Of a stretch of DNA of 64,000 nt, positions 1-8,710 are shown in pieces. The number at the start of each line of letters is the position of its first letter. Within the stretch, counting starts at the first letter, position 1. The notes beneath the pieces were generated by a model. The model searched no databases and was not told the origin of the DNA. It saw only the letters and a program-made list of their open reading frames with translations. Origin of the DNA: an uncultured Acidobacteriaceae bacterium (GTDB lineage Bacteria > Acidobacteriota > Terriglobia > Terriglobales > Acidobacteriaceae); the NCBI GenBank assembly GCA_903849645.1, contig CAINJJ010000030.1, forward strand, positions 180,751 through 244,750. Direction: 5' to 3'. The translations under genes were made by a program, and so were the position numbers.

Positions 1-300
1 CATGGCCAGGCACGCCGCCAGCCCCAGGCCGGTAAACGCCACGGCAAAAGGCAGCAAAAACACCGCCTCGACGTCGAAGATGAGGAAGATGATGGCGTAG
101 AGATAATAGGCCGAGCGGAACTGCACCCAGGCGTCGCCCTTGGACTCCAGCCCGCACTCATAGATGGCGTTCTTGATGGCATTTGGCTTGGCCGGCGAAT
201 AGACCTGCGCCCAAAGCCACGCCAGCGCCAGGGGGGTCAGCCCAAAGCACAACGCTGCCACGAACAGAACCGCAAGAGAAAAATAAGGGCTTGAGGCCAT
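1..300 (-). CDS. nuoA: NADH-quinone oxidoreductase subunit A (3' end beyond window)
   Basis: Small membrane subunit of respiratory complex I (NDH-1), which passes electrons from NADH to quinone and pumps protons. The frame from the ATG at 300 runs to the window edge without a stop, giving 100 codons of a protein that is usually about 120-130 residues, so the C-terminus is missing. The family signature is clear: YECGLES near residue 46, then QFRSAYYLYAIIFLIFDVEA, a cytoplasmic loop followed by the second membrane helix, with a first helix near residues 8-30. The GAAGGA upstream is a distant but plausible ribosome-binding site. The remaining nuo genes should lie beyond the left edge, since nuoA usually starts the operon. 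It is transcribed away from the cytochrome gene at 558. Confidence 0.93.
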   Translation of the reverse strand, partial: MASSPYFSLAVLFVAALCFGLTPLALAWLWAQVYSPAKPNAIKNAIYECGLESKGDAWVQFRSAYYLYAIIFLIFDVEAVFLLPFAVAFTGLGLAACLAM

Positions 301-557
301 AATTGAATGAAATCCTTCTGAAACACGGTACCAGTTCCAACCCTGTTTTGGCTAAGGGGAAACACCCCCTCTTCCGCTGCCGTTAGCGTTTTCTTCCCGC
401 CCATCCCACCCTGTGAACTTAAAGTGGTGAATGCTTCTCCACCTTTCGGTGGTAGACACGCCTCCCCTCGCCCCGCTACCTTTCAACTGTTGCCGGGGCT
501 TCCCCTTTTTTATGCGCGCCCGGCCACATGAGCGCTTCCCTGGGAGATCGCCGGTCG

Positions 558-2900
558 ATGTCAAACAAAGCGTTGAGTTCTGCGCCGCGCTGCTGGGTTT
601 CGGCCAGCGTTTCGTGCCTGCTGGTCCTCCTTTTCTGCTGCTCTGTCCGCGCCTCCGGCCCCGCCTCCGCGGCGCCCGGAACCGCCTCCAACCCGCCGGC
701 CGCCCCGGCCTACGCTCCACCCACAGGCGTCATCGGACCCACCACGGCCTTCCACGACTCCGTGGCCGCCAAGTACAACTACGCCTTCGACAAGGACAGG
801 CCGTTCCTGCCCTCCAACGCCACCAGCGCCAACGGCCAGTTCCTGAGCCCCAAGAGCTTCCCTACGGCCCAATACTGCGGCCACTGCCACAAGGAGGCCT
901 ATGCCCAGTGGAGGCAGTCCGCTCACTCCAACAGCTTTCGCGCGCCCTGGTACCTCAAGAACGTCAATATGCTTATCGACGAAAAGGGCGTGCAGTTCTC
1001 CCGCCACTGCGAGGGCTGCCACAACCCGGTCGCCTTGCTCTCCGGCGACCTGACCCAGGGAATGCCCAAGAAGCGGCCGTTCGAGGACGAGGGCGTCTCC
1101 TGCTCCGTCTGTCACTCCATCCAGTCGGTCGATACCACCGGGCTGGGCAGCTACATCATGGCCGTCCCCGCCGTGCTGGTGGACGAAGCGGGCGCGCCCA
1201 TCACCGGGCCGGTCTCTGACGCCGAGATCCTGGCCCACCTCGACCGCCACTCCAAGGCGGTGATGCGCGACGTCTACCGCACCTCCGAGTACTGCTCGGC
1301 CTGCCACAAGGCCGCCATCCCCAGGGTGCTGGACGACTACAAGTGGCTTCGCGCCTTCACCGTCTATGACGAGTGGCAGGCCGCCAGCTTTACCAAGCAG
1401 TCGCCGCTTCCCTTCTATCGCAAGGACTCGGTCTCCACCTGCCAGACCTGCCACATGATGCGCGAGCCGCTCGGCGAGGGCGCCGTGGACCCCGGCGCCA
1501 AGGAAGGCAAGTTTGTCTCCCACCGCTGGCTCGGCGCCAACTCCCTCATGCCTCAGTACTTCAAGTACGACGAACAGGCAAAGAAGATCGCCGCTTTCCT
1601 CAAGAACGGGGCCCAGGGCACCGGCGTGCTCAACGTGGACATCTTCGCCCTGGAGAAGGAGAGCGCCGCAGCCACTCCAGCGGACCAGGTTGTGGTGGCG
1701 CCGCTTGGGCTCACCAGCTTCTCGCTCGCCGCCGGAGAGACCCTGGTCGCCGACGTCGTCATCCAGAACAAGGGCATCGCCCACTCGCTGGTTCCGGAGT
1801 TGCGCGACTTTTACGAGGCGTGGGTCGACTTTACCGTCAAGGACAGCGCCGGCAAGTTGCTGATGGAGAGCGGATTCCTGAAGCCGGATGGGGAGATTGA
1901 CCCCGGCGCCCACTCCTTCACCAGCCGCCTGGTCAACACCAAAGGCGAACTCAACGACCTGCACCAGATCTGGCACAACCGCGTGCTGGCCTATAACAAC
2001 GCGCTCCAGTCCGGCCGCTCGCAACTGGTGCGCTATCGGTTCCGGCTTCCCAAGGACATCAAGGGCGAGGTGTCGCTCACCGCCAGCGTCAAGTACCGCC
2101 GCTTCAATCAGCACTTCATCGACTACGCCATGGCCGACAAGCACTACCTGGAGCCGGTGGTCGAGATGGCCGCGCAGACCCGCACCTTCCAGATTGGCGA
2201 AAACACGCCTGTCCCGCCGGCAGCCGACGAGAACAAGGAGTGGATGCGCTGGAACAACTACGGCATCGCGCTGCTGGACGCGCTGCAATACCAGGCCTCG
2301 GTGCAGGCCTTTGAACGCGTGGCCGCGCTGCGCCCCGACTACGCCGACGCCTACACCAACATGGCCGTCGTGGAGACCGCCTGGGAGCGCTACGACGACG
2401 CCCGGCCCAATCTGGTGAAGGCGCTCGCCCTGCTGCCCGGCGACCCGCGCGCCCTCTACTATCGCGCCCTGGTGGAGCGCAACGCCGGACAGGTCAAGGA
2501 AGCCATCGCCGACCTGCAGGCTGTCCTGGTGCCCTATCCCCGCTCCAAGGACGCGCTGCGCGAACTGGGCTTCTCCTACTACCAGCAGCACGACTACCCC
2601 GCCGCGCGCTCGGCCTATGAGCGGCTCCAGGCCATCGACCCGGACGACCTGGCGGCGCACTACCAGTTGGCCATTCTTTACCGTAGGCTTGGAGAGAAAC
2701 AGAAGGCCGCCGCGGAGTCAGCCAAATTTGCCGACCAGAAGGACGACCCCACCGCATCTACGTATGCTTTGGAGTTCCTGGGCAAGCATCCTGAGGTGGC
2801 CAGCGAGAGCGTGGTCTGGCACACCCACGACCTGACCGGCGACCCGGTCAAGCAGCCAGCAAAGATCGAGTATCACTACATCCCCGGCGCGGGCCGGTAG
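558..2900 (+). CDS. Secreted five-heme cytochrome c with C-terminal TPR domain
   Basis: Likely periplasmic electron carrier. Five CxxCH heme-attachment motifs are visible at about residues 107 (CGHCH), 151 (CEGCH), 182 (CSVCH), 246 (CSACH) and 295 (CQTCH), a spacing like the cytochrome c554/c-prime fold. A middle region without recognisable motifs follows, then about four TPR repeats (residues 560-735) and a short tail. The N-terminus (residues 1-34) is a hydrophobic signal peptide. I use the ATG at 558 because GGGAGA lies ten bases upstream; an in-frame ATG at 528 has no such site. The heme-plus-TPR architecture is common in Acidobacteriota next to CRTAC1 and TonB-receptor genes, both found nearby here. 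The redox partner is unknown. Confidence 0.88.
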   Translation: MSNKALSSAPRCWVSASVSCLLVLLFCCSVRASGPASAAPGTASNPPAAPAYAPPTGVIGPTTAFHDSVAAKYNYAFDKDRPFLPSNATSANGQFLSPKSFPTAQYCGHCHKEAYAQWRQSAHSNSFRAPWYLKNVNMLIDEKGVQFSRHCEGCHNPVALLSGDLTQGMPKKRPFEDEGVSCSVCHSIQSVDTTGLGSYIMAVPAVLVDEAGAPITGPVSDAEILAHLDRHSKAVMRDVYRTSEYCSACHKAAIPRVLDDYKWLRAFTVYDEWQAASFTKQSPLPFYRKDSVSTCQTCHMMREPLGEGAVDPGAKEGKFVSHRWLGANSLMPQYFKYDEQAKKIAAFLKNGAQGTGVLNVDIFALEKESAAATPADQVVVAPLGLTSFSLAAGETLVADVVIQNKGIAHSLVPELRDFYEAWVDFTVKDSAGKLLMESGFLKPDGEIDPGAHSFTSRLVNTKGELNDLHQIWHNRVLAYNNALQSGRSQLVRYRFRLPKDIKGEVSLTASVKYRRFNQHFIDYAMADKHYLEPVVEMAAQTRTFQIGENTPVPPAADENKEWMRWNNYGIALLDALQYQASVQAFERVAALRPDYADAYTNMAVVETAWERYDDARPNLVKALALLPGDPRALYYRALVERNAGQVKEAIADLQAVLVPYPRSKDALRELGFSYYQQHDYPAARSAYERLQAIDPDDLAAHYQLAILYRRLGEKQKAAAESAKFADQKDDPTASTYALEFLGKHPEVASESVVWHTHDLTGDPVKQPAKIEYHYIPGAGR

Positions 2901-2928
2901 CAAGGGCAGGGCGCTGCCAAATTTCCGC

Positions 2929-3951
2929 CTATTCCGACTCCACAGTCTCTTCCGGCGCGGAGGAGATCGTTCCCGGCGCGACGATGCCGTATTTCACGTC
3001 GAGAAATGCCTGCAAATCCTCTGAAGCCATCGCGGCGAGTTCCTGCCACGTGAACACCATGCAGCGCGTACGCAACTCCGCGGACCGCACCGACGCCATC
3101 ACCTGAAACCAGGCCTCGCGCAGGTCTGGCCGCCGGGCATCGTGGATCATGCAGAATCTCGCTCCCACCGCGTGCGCCGCCAGCACGTTGCGAATGAGTT
3201 GATAGCCCGCGTAGCCTGCCTCGCCGCCGGCTTCCGCCTCGGCGCGCGCCACCATCTCCGCCTGGAAGGCACGCGCCCCCGCGCCTTCATCGTCGGCCGG
3301 CGCCTCCCACTCCTGTGTAAACTCCTCGGCAAACTCGATTGCGGTGCGACGCCGCGCCGTGCGCAGCAAGACCCGCGGCAGCATCTCACGATCGAACACA
3401 GCGTCAAAGTCCCGGTAGCCTTCCACTATGGCCGCGGCACGGGTCTGAAAATCCCCTTCGGTGAGCTTGGCCTCCACCAGAAGCGATCCCCAGCGCATAT
3501 CGACTTCCGTCCGGTCAAACCTGCCTGAGGCCAGCGGCACGCGGGCCTTCCAACCAAACTCCGGCAGCCCATCCTCATCGACCGCAAGAGTCTGCCGCAT
3601 CGCATGGGCCTCCGGAGCGCAAAACACGTTCATCAGCAGCGCATCGGAGCTCATCGACGAATCCAGTTCCCGCCACCGCCGCCCCGACTCCGCCCTGGGC
3701 AGCGCCCGCGCCTGCGCATGCATCTTGTCAAAGCGCCGCATCCACTCGGGTCGCGCCACAATGGCCGCGTAAGAGCGGTCGAAGAAATTTCCGTGCCGCT
3801 CGCTGCCGCCGGTGCTGCACTCCGGCGCATACACCACCACTGGATCACTTCCGAAGCTCTCTACGTGCGTCTGCCCCTGCGCGCACGCACGGTTGCGGGC
3901 TGAAATCTCCCGCCGCAGTGAACTCGCGAAACCTCTCGCCCCTATCTCCAT
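2929..3951 (-). CDS. PGN_0703-type putative restriction endonuclease-like protein
   Basis: A 340-residue soluble protein resembling the PGN_0703 group of PD-(D/E)xK nuclease-like proteins. The most telling stretch is RTEVDMRWGSLLVEAKLTE (about residues 147-165), which supplies an acidic residue on one strand and an E-A-K on the next, the usual nuclease active-site pattern. Another family-like segment is WRELDSSMSSDALLMNVFC (about residues 92-110). No DNA methyltransferase or specificity subunit lies next to it, so if it is a nuclease it is not part of an obvious restriction-modification pair. It converges with the cytochrome gene, 28 bases away. The start is the first ATG in frame and lacks a strong ribosome-binding site. 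Function is inferred from family resemblance only. Confidence 0.72.
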   Translation of the reverse strand: MEIGARGFASSLRREISARNRACAQGQTHVESFGSDPVVVYAPECSTGGSERHGNFFDRSYAAIVARPEWMRRFDKMHAQARALPRAESGRRWRELDSSMSSDALLMNVFCAPEAHAMRQTLAVDEDGLPEFGWKARVPLASGRFDRTEVDMRWGSLLVEAKLTEGDFQTRAAAIVEGYRDFDAVFDREMLPRVLLRTARRRTAIEFAEEFTQEWEAPADDEGAGARAFQAEMVARAEAEAGGEAGYAGYQLIRNVLAAHAVGARFCMIHDARRPDLREAWFQVMASVRSAELRTRCMVFTWQELAAMASEDLQAFLDVKYGIVAPGTISSAPEETVESE

Positions 3952-4098
3952 TCATTCAGCCTATCGTGCCGGTCACTCGAAACTCAGCACAGCAAAGGAA
4001 ATGGCCCTCCGGCATGCCCGCCTCCTCAAGGGAAGCGCGCCAGCCGAAGGGCCTGCTTCAGGACCGGGCGATACCACTCATTCGCCGGGTCCACGGAC

Positions 4099-6675
4099 TT
4101 ACTTCTCGCGATGCACCAGGCCCAACTGGAAGGTGACCATCACGCTGCGGCCAGAGAGAAGCTGCAACTGATCCTGGCTGTTGGGAGTAAAGGGCACGGC
4201 GGTGGTTCCACCCGCCCCAGGCGAAAGGGAGACAACATCGTGGAAGTCGAAGAGGTTGTTCATGCTGAGCTTGATCTTCGATCCATCGAGGAACGAGTTC
4301 CTGCGCATGGTGTAGTTGAGGAAGATGTTGTTCATCCAGAACGAATCGAGCTGCGTGGCCTCATGGATGGAACCGTTGTCCATCCAGCGGGGTCCGATCT
4401 GCTTGTTGAAGAAGCCCAGGTCGAAGCTCTTGTCCTGATAAGTCAGTCCCGCGCCAACGGTGTAGTTCGGCGTAGCGGCCACCCACTTGGTCGGGGCAGC
4501 CGCAACGACCGTGCCATTGGCCAGAGTCTGTGCCGCGGCGGACTCATACTTTGCCTGGCCTGCGGTGCCGTTGAAGTTGATGCTCAAGCCATGGGCCACA
4601 AAGACGTTGCCTTCCGCTTCAACACCCATGGTGTTGGAGGCGGGGGTGGCGTAGTAGTAGGAGTCGCCGTAATCGGGCTTGGTGGTATCCGTGACCTTGT
4701 AGCTGCCGTAAGCGTTCTGGAAGTGAATGTGGTAAATGTCCGCGTCAAAACTCACGCGGTTGAGCTTGACCACGGTGCCGCCCTGGAAGGTGGTGGCGAC
4801 GGTGGGCTTGGGCGTGACCGCAACCTGCGCGCCTGTCACGTCAAAGACCGAGCTGGGAGGAATCTCGCTGCCGCGGCCATACTGACCGTAGACCGAGAAG
4901 TTGCTGGCGACGCGATAGTTGGCCTCAAACGAAGGCAGGATGTTGTTGTAGAAGGCGCTGTGCTTCACAGAGATGCCCGCGCATCCGGCAATCGTGGTGG
5001 ATTTGCATCCCAGGTTGCCCACGACCTTGCCGTCGGCAAGCTGAGTCAGGTCCATGGTGTAGAGCGCGCTCTTTACGCCCGCGGTGAGGGTCAGCTTGGG
5101 AATCGAGACCAACTGGTACTCAATGTATGGCTGCGCGGAGTTGGTCTTGAAATACTCGTGAAAGCGCAGGTTCTTCAGCAGGGGCGAATCCACCCAGGTG
5201 CGGGGATCGCTGTTCTGCTGGTAGCGGTGCGTGGTGGTGTACTCATACCAAGCGCCCACACGGAACACGCCGAAGCGAGACGCCTCGCTCAACGTGGTGA
5301 TTTCGCCGCCGCGATTGTACTGGTTCAGCTTGTCCACGGCGCTGTGGTCGCTGACAGCCACTTCGTGCAGCGAGTCCTGGCTCTGGTCCTTCTGCAGGTG
5401 CTGGTGGTTGGAGTAGGAGTAGCTGTAGGGCTTGGTCTCCAGCCTCCACCCGTGGCCGAACTCCGTTCCAAACGTGATGACGTCGAAGTTGGTGGGAACG
5501 TGGTAGGTAAAGTTCCGGTAGTACATCGAGTTGTACGTCCCGTCGGCATTGAGCTTGTGGCCGTCCATGACGTAGTTGAGGCCGTGGTCGGCGATCTGCT
5601 GGCGCGTGGGGTCGCTGTCGGGCGTGTTGCTGTCCACCAGCACGATGGTGCTGATCAGGGTCAGGAAGGTCTTGTCGGAGAACTTGTAGTTGAACTTCGC
5701 GGTGCCGGCGGTGCGCTGCTGGTCGTTGAAGGTCTGGTAGCCGTCCGAGCTGTTGTGGTGGCCCTCAAACCAGAAGTTTGCCTTGGGGTTCTTGCCGCCG
5801 AAGAGGCCGGAGTTGAACTCGCCCAGAATCTGGTTGGTGTTGAAGGATCCATACGACTCGGAGACCTTGAAGCCCATGGCCGGACCCATCTTGGGGGAGA
5901 ACATGTGGATGGAGCCCGCGAAGTTGGTCGGCCCAACATCGGAAGCCGTACCGGGACTGCGGTCGAAGTCCACATAGCTGATGGCGGGAGCCGGGACATA
6001 CGCCCATGAGTGATGCGTGGGGTCGTTCGAGTCCTGGAAGGGCACGCCGTCCCAGGTCATGGTGAAAGCGCCATCGGCAAAGCCGCGGAACCAGGTCTTC
6101 GACTGGCCGTTGCCAATGCCGTTGGTGGCGTAGCTGACTGTGCCCGGAGCGGCCTGCGTGATGTCTGCGAAATCGGTCACAGGAGACGTGTACTGGCGAA
6201 TGTACTGGCTGGTGATCTCGCTGCGCGGAGAGGCCATGTCGAGCAGGGCCTTCACGGGGGACAATTCAGCGGCAATCGATGTGTCCGCCTCCGCTTCCAC
6301 CGTCACCTCTTCTGATACGGAAGCGACAGCCAGCGAAACCGCGACGTTCACCGCCTGGCCCGCTGTCAGCACCACGTTCTGGCGAATGTCCCTGCCAAAT
6401 CCGGTTGCCGAGGTCGCCACAGTGTAGGTGCCGGCGGCGAGGCCTGAAACCGTGAACTTGCCATCAGTTCCGCTCACCGCGGTGCCCACCACCGCCGTGG
6501 AGTTTGCCACCGCCACCGCCGCACCCGGCACAGCCTTGCCGCCGGGGTCGACCACCGTTCCATGGATGGAACCTGCGCCAGCTTCCTGCGCTCGAAGCGT
6601 CAAACCCAAGGCCAATGCCAACAGACACACGAACAGTGAAGTGGCTTTTTGCCACTGAATCAAATATTTCTGCAT
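4099..6675 (-). CDS. TonB-dependent receptor with carboxypeptidase-regulatory-like N-terminal domain
   Basis: Outer-membrane beta-barrel transporter, 858 residues, of the type abundant in Acidobacteriota. In order: signal peptide (residues 1-30, ending near LRAQEAG), a carboxypeptidase-regulatory-like/CNA-B domain (about 33-115, with GSIHGTVVDPGGKAVPGA), a plug domain (about 140-270), then a long barrel rich in aromatic strands to the C-terminal strand SVMVTFQLGL. I start at the ATG at 6675, with GAGGAG ten bases upstream; an ATG eleven codons further up lies before that site. The substrate cannot be told from sequence; polymers, peptides or sugars are possible. No TonB, ExbB or ExbD gene is nearby. 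The neighbours are cytochromes and a sugar-type regulator. Confidence 0.92.
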   Translation of the reverse strand: MQKYLIQWQKATSLFVCLLALALGLTLRAQEAGAGSIHGTVVDPGGKAVPGAAVAVANSTAVVGTAVSGTDGKFTVSGLAAGTYTVATSATGFGRDIRQNVVLTAGQAVNVAVSLAVASVSEEVTVEAEADTSIAAELSPVKALLDMASPRSEITSQYIRQYTSPVTDFADITQAAPGTVSYATNGIGNGQSKTWFRGFADGAFTMTWDGVPFQDSNDPTHHSWAYVPAPAISYVDFDRSPGTASDVGPTNFAGSIHMFSPKMGPAMGFKVSESYGSFNTNQILGEFNSGLFGGKNPKANFWFEGHHNSSDGYQTFNDQQRTAGTAKFNYKFSDKTFLTLISTIVLVDSNTPDSDPTRQQIADHGLNYVMDGHKLNADGTYNSMYYRNFTYHVPTNFDVITFGTEFGHGWRLETKPYSYSYSNHQHLQKDQSQDSLHEVAVSDHSAVDKLNQYNRGGEITTLSEASRFGVFRVGAWYEYTTTHRYQQNSDPRTWVDSPLLKNLRFHEYFKTNSAQPYIEYQLVSIPKLTLTAGVKSALYTMDLTQLADGKVVGNLGCKSTTIAGCAGISVKHSAFYNNILPSFEANYRVASNFSVYGQYGRGSEIPPSSVFDVTGAQVAVTPKPTVATTFQGGTVVKLNRVSFDADIYHIHFQNAYGSYKVTDTTKPDYGDSYYYATPASNTMGVEAEGNVFVAHGLSINFNGTAGQAKYESAAAQTLANGTVVAAAPTKWVAATPNYTVGAGLTYQDKSFDLGFFNKQIGPRWMDNGSIHEATQLDSFWMNNIFLNYTMRRNSFLDGSKIKLSMNNLFDFHDVVSLSPGAGGTTAVPFTPNSQDQLQLLSGRSVMVTFQLGLVHREK

Positions 6676-6863
6676 GAATTCTGGTCTCCTCGAAATAGCA
6701 GGGCACAACGAGTGGGAATGCCCTCCCTGCCTCTTGCGAGAATATGAATAGTTTGCGACAGCCTGTTCACAGCCCTGTTAATATCCGTTGACAATCCGCC
6801 AATCGCCCCAACGTCGCTGTCCCTTGAGGATCATCTCCATCGTCCAAAAGGACGAAGCCCGTT

Positions 6864-7274
6864 GTGCGACTGCATGAGAAAATTGTCCTTGTGACTTCTT
6901 CGATCAAACTTCCCTGCTGTGCACTTCTCCTCGGCCTTGCCTGCCTCGCCCCGACCCCCGCCCATGCGCTCTTCGGCAACAAGAACAAGGCCGCCGAACA
7001 GGCCGGCGCCCTTCTTTTTCGAGACAAGGACTGCGCTCATTGTCACGGGGAGGCCGGCGAGGGCACCAAGAAGGGGCCATCGCTGGTTGACCTGCGCAAA
7101 AAGAAGGAATGGACCCCGGAGAAGATCACCGGCCAGATCATGAACGGCGGCAAGAAGATGCCTCCATTCTCAGACGCGCTGACCGACCCGGAGATTGCGC
7201 AACTGGTGGCCTATCTGCGCGCCAAGCATCGCCCGACGGCTCCGCCCAGGTCACAGACTCCGCCCGCTCGCTGA
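6864..7274 (+). CDS. Small secreted c-type cytochrome (single heme)
   Basis: A 136-residue class I-like cytochrome c. After a signal peptide (about residues 1-34, ending in PAHA) comes one CAHCH heme motif at about residues 56-60, and a downstream methionine in KKMPPF that fits the usual sixth iron ligand. The fold length of roughly 90 residues after the signal peptide is right for a single-heme domain, and the tail is proline-rich. The start is a GTG with AAGGA twelve bases upstream; a second in-frame GTG at 6891 would still leave a signal peptide. It is divergent from the TonB receptor and ends four bases before the end of the oppositely transcribed regulator. Probably a periplasmic electron shuttle. 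Confidence 0.88.
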   Translation: MRLHEKIVLVTSSIKLPCCALLLGLACLAPTPAHALFGNKNKAAEQAGALLFRDKDCAHCHGEAGEGTKKGPSLVDLRKKKEWTPEKITGQIMNGGKKMPPFSDALTDPEIAQLVAYLRAKHRPTAPPRSQTPPAR

Positions 7275-7278
7275 TGCG

Positions 7279-8454
7279 CTATTCGATCTGGTCGGACGGC
7301 GGCTGCCCGAGGTGCGCGCCGCATGACCGGCGCACGACGAGCCGCGTGGGCACCAGCACATCGCGCACCGGCAGCTCAGGATGCTCCAGCCGCTCCAGCA
7401 TGGTGGCCATGGCCACCGCGCCAATCCCCGCGCAGTCCTGATGGATCGTGGTCAGTGGCACCGGCAGCAGGCTGGCGTATTTCACGTCGTCGATGCCCAC
7501 GATGCGCACTTCTTCCGGAATCTGCACGCCAATGCCCATCAGCACCTGCATGAGCCGCGCCGCGGTCAGGTCGTTGGCGCACACAATTGCCTCCGGGCGC
7601 ATGGTTTCCAGCAGTTGGCGCACAAAAGCCTCATCCTGCGGGCTTCCGCGCCAGGCCGGCTCACGCTCCGGGGTGACGCCGAAGGCGCGCAGAGCCTCAT
7701 GGAAGCCGGTGATGCGCGCGTCCACCGTATTGGCCGCGTTGGCCTCCCCAAAGAACGCAAGCCGCCGGACGCCCATACCCAGCAGGTGAGCTGCCGCCAT
7801 GTAGCCTACGCGGCGATTGTCAATCCCCACCAGGTCGTGTGCCGACCGCTCCGGAAACGCCATGTAGCAGCGGTCCAGCAGCACCACCGGAATCTGCGAC
7901 CGCTCCAGGGCGCGGATAATGCGCCGGTTGGCCGCGTCCTTCTCGCCAGACAACTCCAGCGGCGCAAAGAAGACCCCGTCCACCTTTTGCACGATAAACG
8001 AGTGGAGCATCTGCTCGGCTTCCTTGGCGCTCTCCCGCACGGAGGTCGAAGCATTGCCCCAAAGCAGCGCATCCGGCCGAGCCACGGGCGACCGCATCAT
8101 GCCATGGCAGATGGGCTCGAAGATCTCGGTGAGTCCCAGCTCCGGAATCAACAGGCCAAACGACCGCCCCGCGCTGCTGTGCGGAGCCAGAACATGCGTT
8201 CCCGCGCCGGGGCGCCGGGTGACCAGGCCCATGCGCTGCAGATCGAGCACCGCCTTGGCCACGGTGATGCGCGAAGCGTCAAACAGACGGCCCAGCTCGG
8301 CCTCGCTGGGCAGCCGGTCCCCCGGCTTCAGTTGTCCCGTCTGGATGCTGGCCTGCAGGTAGTCGAAGACCCGCTTGTGCTTTGCTATGTGCTTCTCGCC
8401 GTCAACCTCAGGGGGGGGCGCCAGTTTGATCGCGGTCTTGCGGGGTCGAGCCAT
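7279..8454 (-). CDS. AraR-like GntR/LacI hybrid transcriptional regulator
   Basis: Sugar-responsive DNA-binding regulator. Residues about 25-95 form a GntR-type winged helix (QLKPGDRLPSEAELGRLFDASRITVAKAVLDLQRMGLV), followed by a LacI-type periplasmic-binding-protein domain (about 105-375, with LLIPEL, VDGVFFAPLE, AAHLLGMGVRRLAFFG and CANDLTAARLMQVLMGIG). This GntR-DNA-binding plus LacI-effector layout is that of AraR of Bacillus. Its own promoter carries the palindrome ATTTGTCAAGGCAAAT (8537-8552), and nearly the same palindrome occurs upstream of the fructokinase operon (12296-12311), so I infer that it controls itself and that operon in response to a sugar or sugar phosphate. The effector is unknown. 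Confidence 0.9.
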   Translation of the reverse strand: MARPRKTAIKLAPPPEVDGEKHIAKHKRVFDYLQASIQTGQLKPGDRLPSEAELGRLFDASRITVAKAVLDLQRMGLVTRRPGAGTHVLAPHSSAGRSFGLLIPELGLTEIFEPICHGMMRSPVARPDALLWGNASTSVRESAKEAEQMLHSFIVQKVDGVFFAPLELSGEKDAANRRIIRALERSQIPVVLLDRCYMAFPERSAHDLVGIDNRRVGYMAAAHLLGMGVRRLAFFGEANAANTVDARITGFHEALRAFGVTPEREPAWRGSPQDEAFVRQLLETMRPEAIVCANDLTAARLMQVLMGIGVQIPEEVRIVGIDDVKYASLLPVPLTTIHQDCAGIGAVAMATMLERLEHPELPVRDVLVPTRLVVRRSCGAHLGQPPSDQIE

Positions 8455-8516
8455 TCACTTGCCTTTCCAATGCGCGGCCGGCACGTGCCTGGCGGCCACT
8501 GCATCGTTAGCCAATG

Positions 8517-8545
8517 ACCTTAATTTTCGCGCATTGATTTGTCAA
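8517..8545 (-). promoter_or_regulatory. Candidate sigma70-type promoter of the AraR-like regulator
   Basis: Reading the minus strand, a perfect -35 hexamer TTGACA (8545-8540) is followed after a 17-base spacer by TAAGGT (8522-8517), a weak -10. The start codon of the regulator lies about 60 bases further on. The -35 box lies inside the palindrome at 8537-8552, which would allow autorepression by steric exclusion of RNA polymerase. The promoter call is inference from motif matching by eye. Confidence 0.42.
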
Positions 8546-8552
8546 GGCAAAT
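8537..8552. promoter_or_regulatory. Operator-like palindrome ATTTGTCAAGGCAAAT
   Basis: Sixteen-base imperfect palindrome with perfect ATTTG and CAAAT arms, covering the -35 box of the regulator promoter. It matches the palindrome at 12296-12311 in 15 of 16 positions. The Bacillus AraR operator has the same ATTTG...CAAAT arms (from memory of the family), which fits the regulator encoded next to it. Confidence 0.6.
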
Positions 8553-8710
8553 TACCCTGATACCTCCGGAACAAGTTTACCAATCGGAATGCCTGCCAGT
8601 CCCGCCGCCGTGCAGCGGCGCAACTGGTCCGGATACCCGTTTGTTTCCAATAAACCATTCTTGATAAAAGCTTTATGCAAGACTTCTGTGCGGCCTTGAG
8701 CAGCCCGCCG

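Noticed and set aside
498..515. Possible terminator GGGG-CTT-CCCC followed by six T
   Set aside because: The stem is only four base pairs and no plus-strand gene ends upstream.
4111..6009. 632-codon plus-strand frame under the TonB receptor
   Set aside because: Antisense shadow; low-complexity, His/Val/Gly-rich translation with no motifs.
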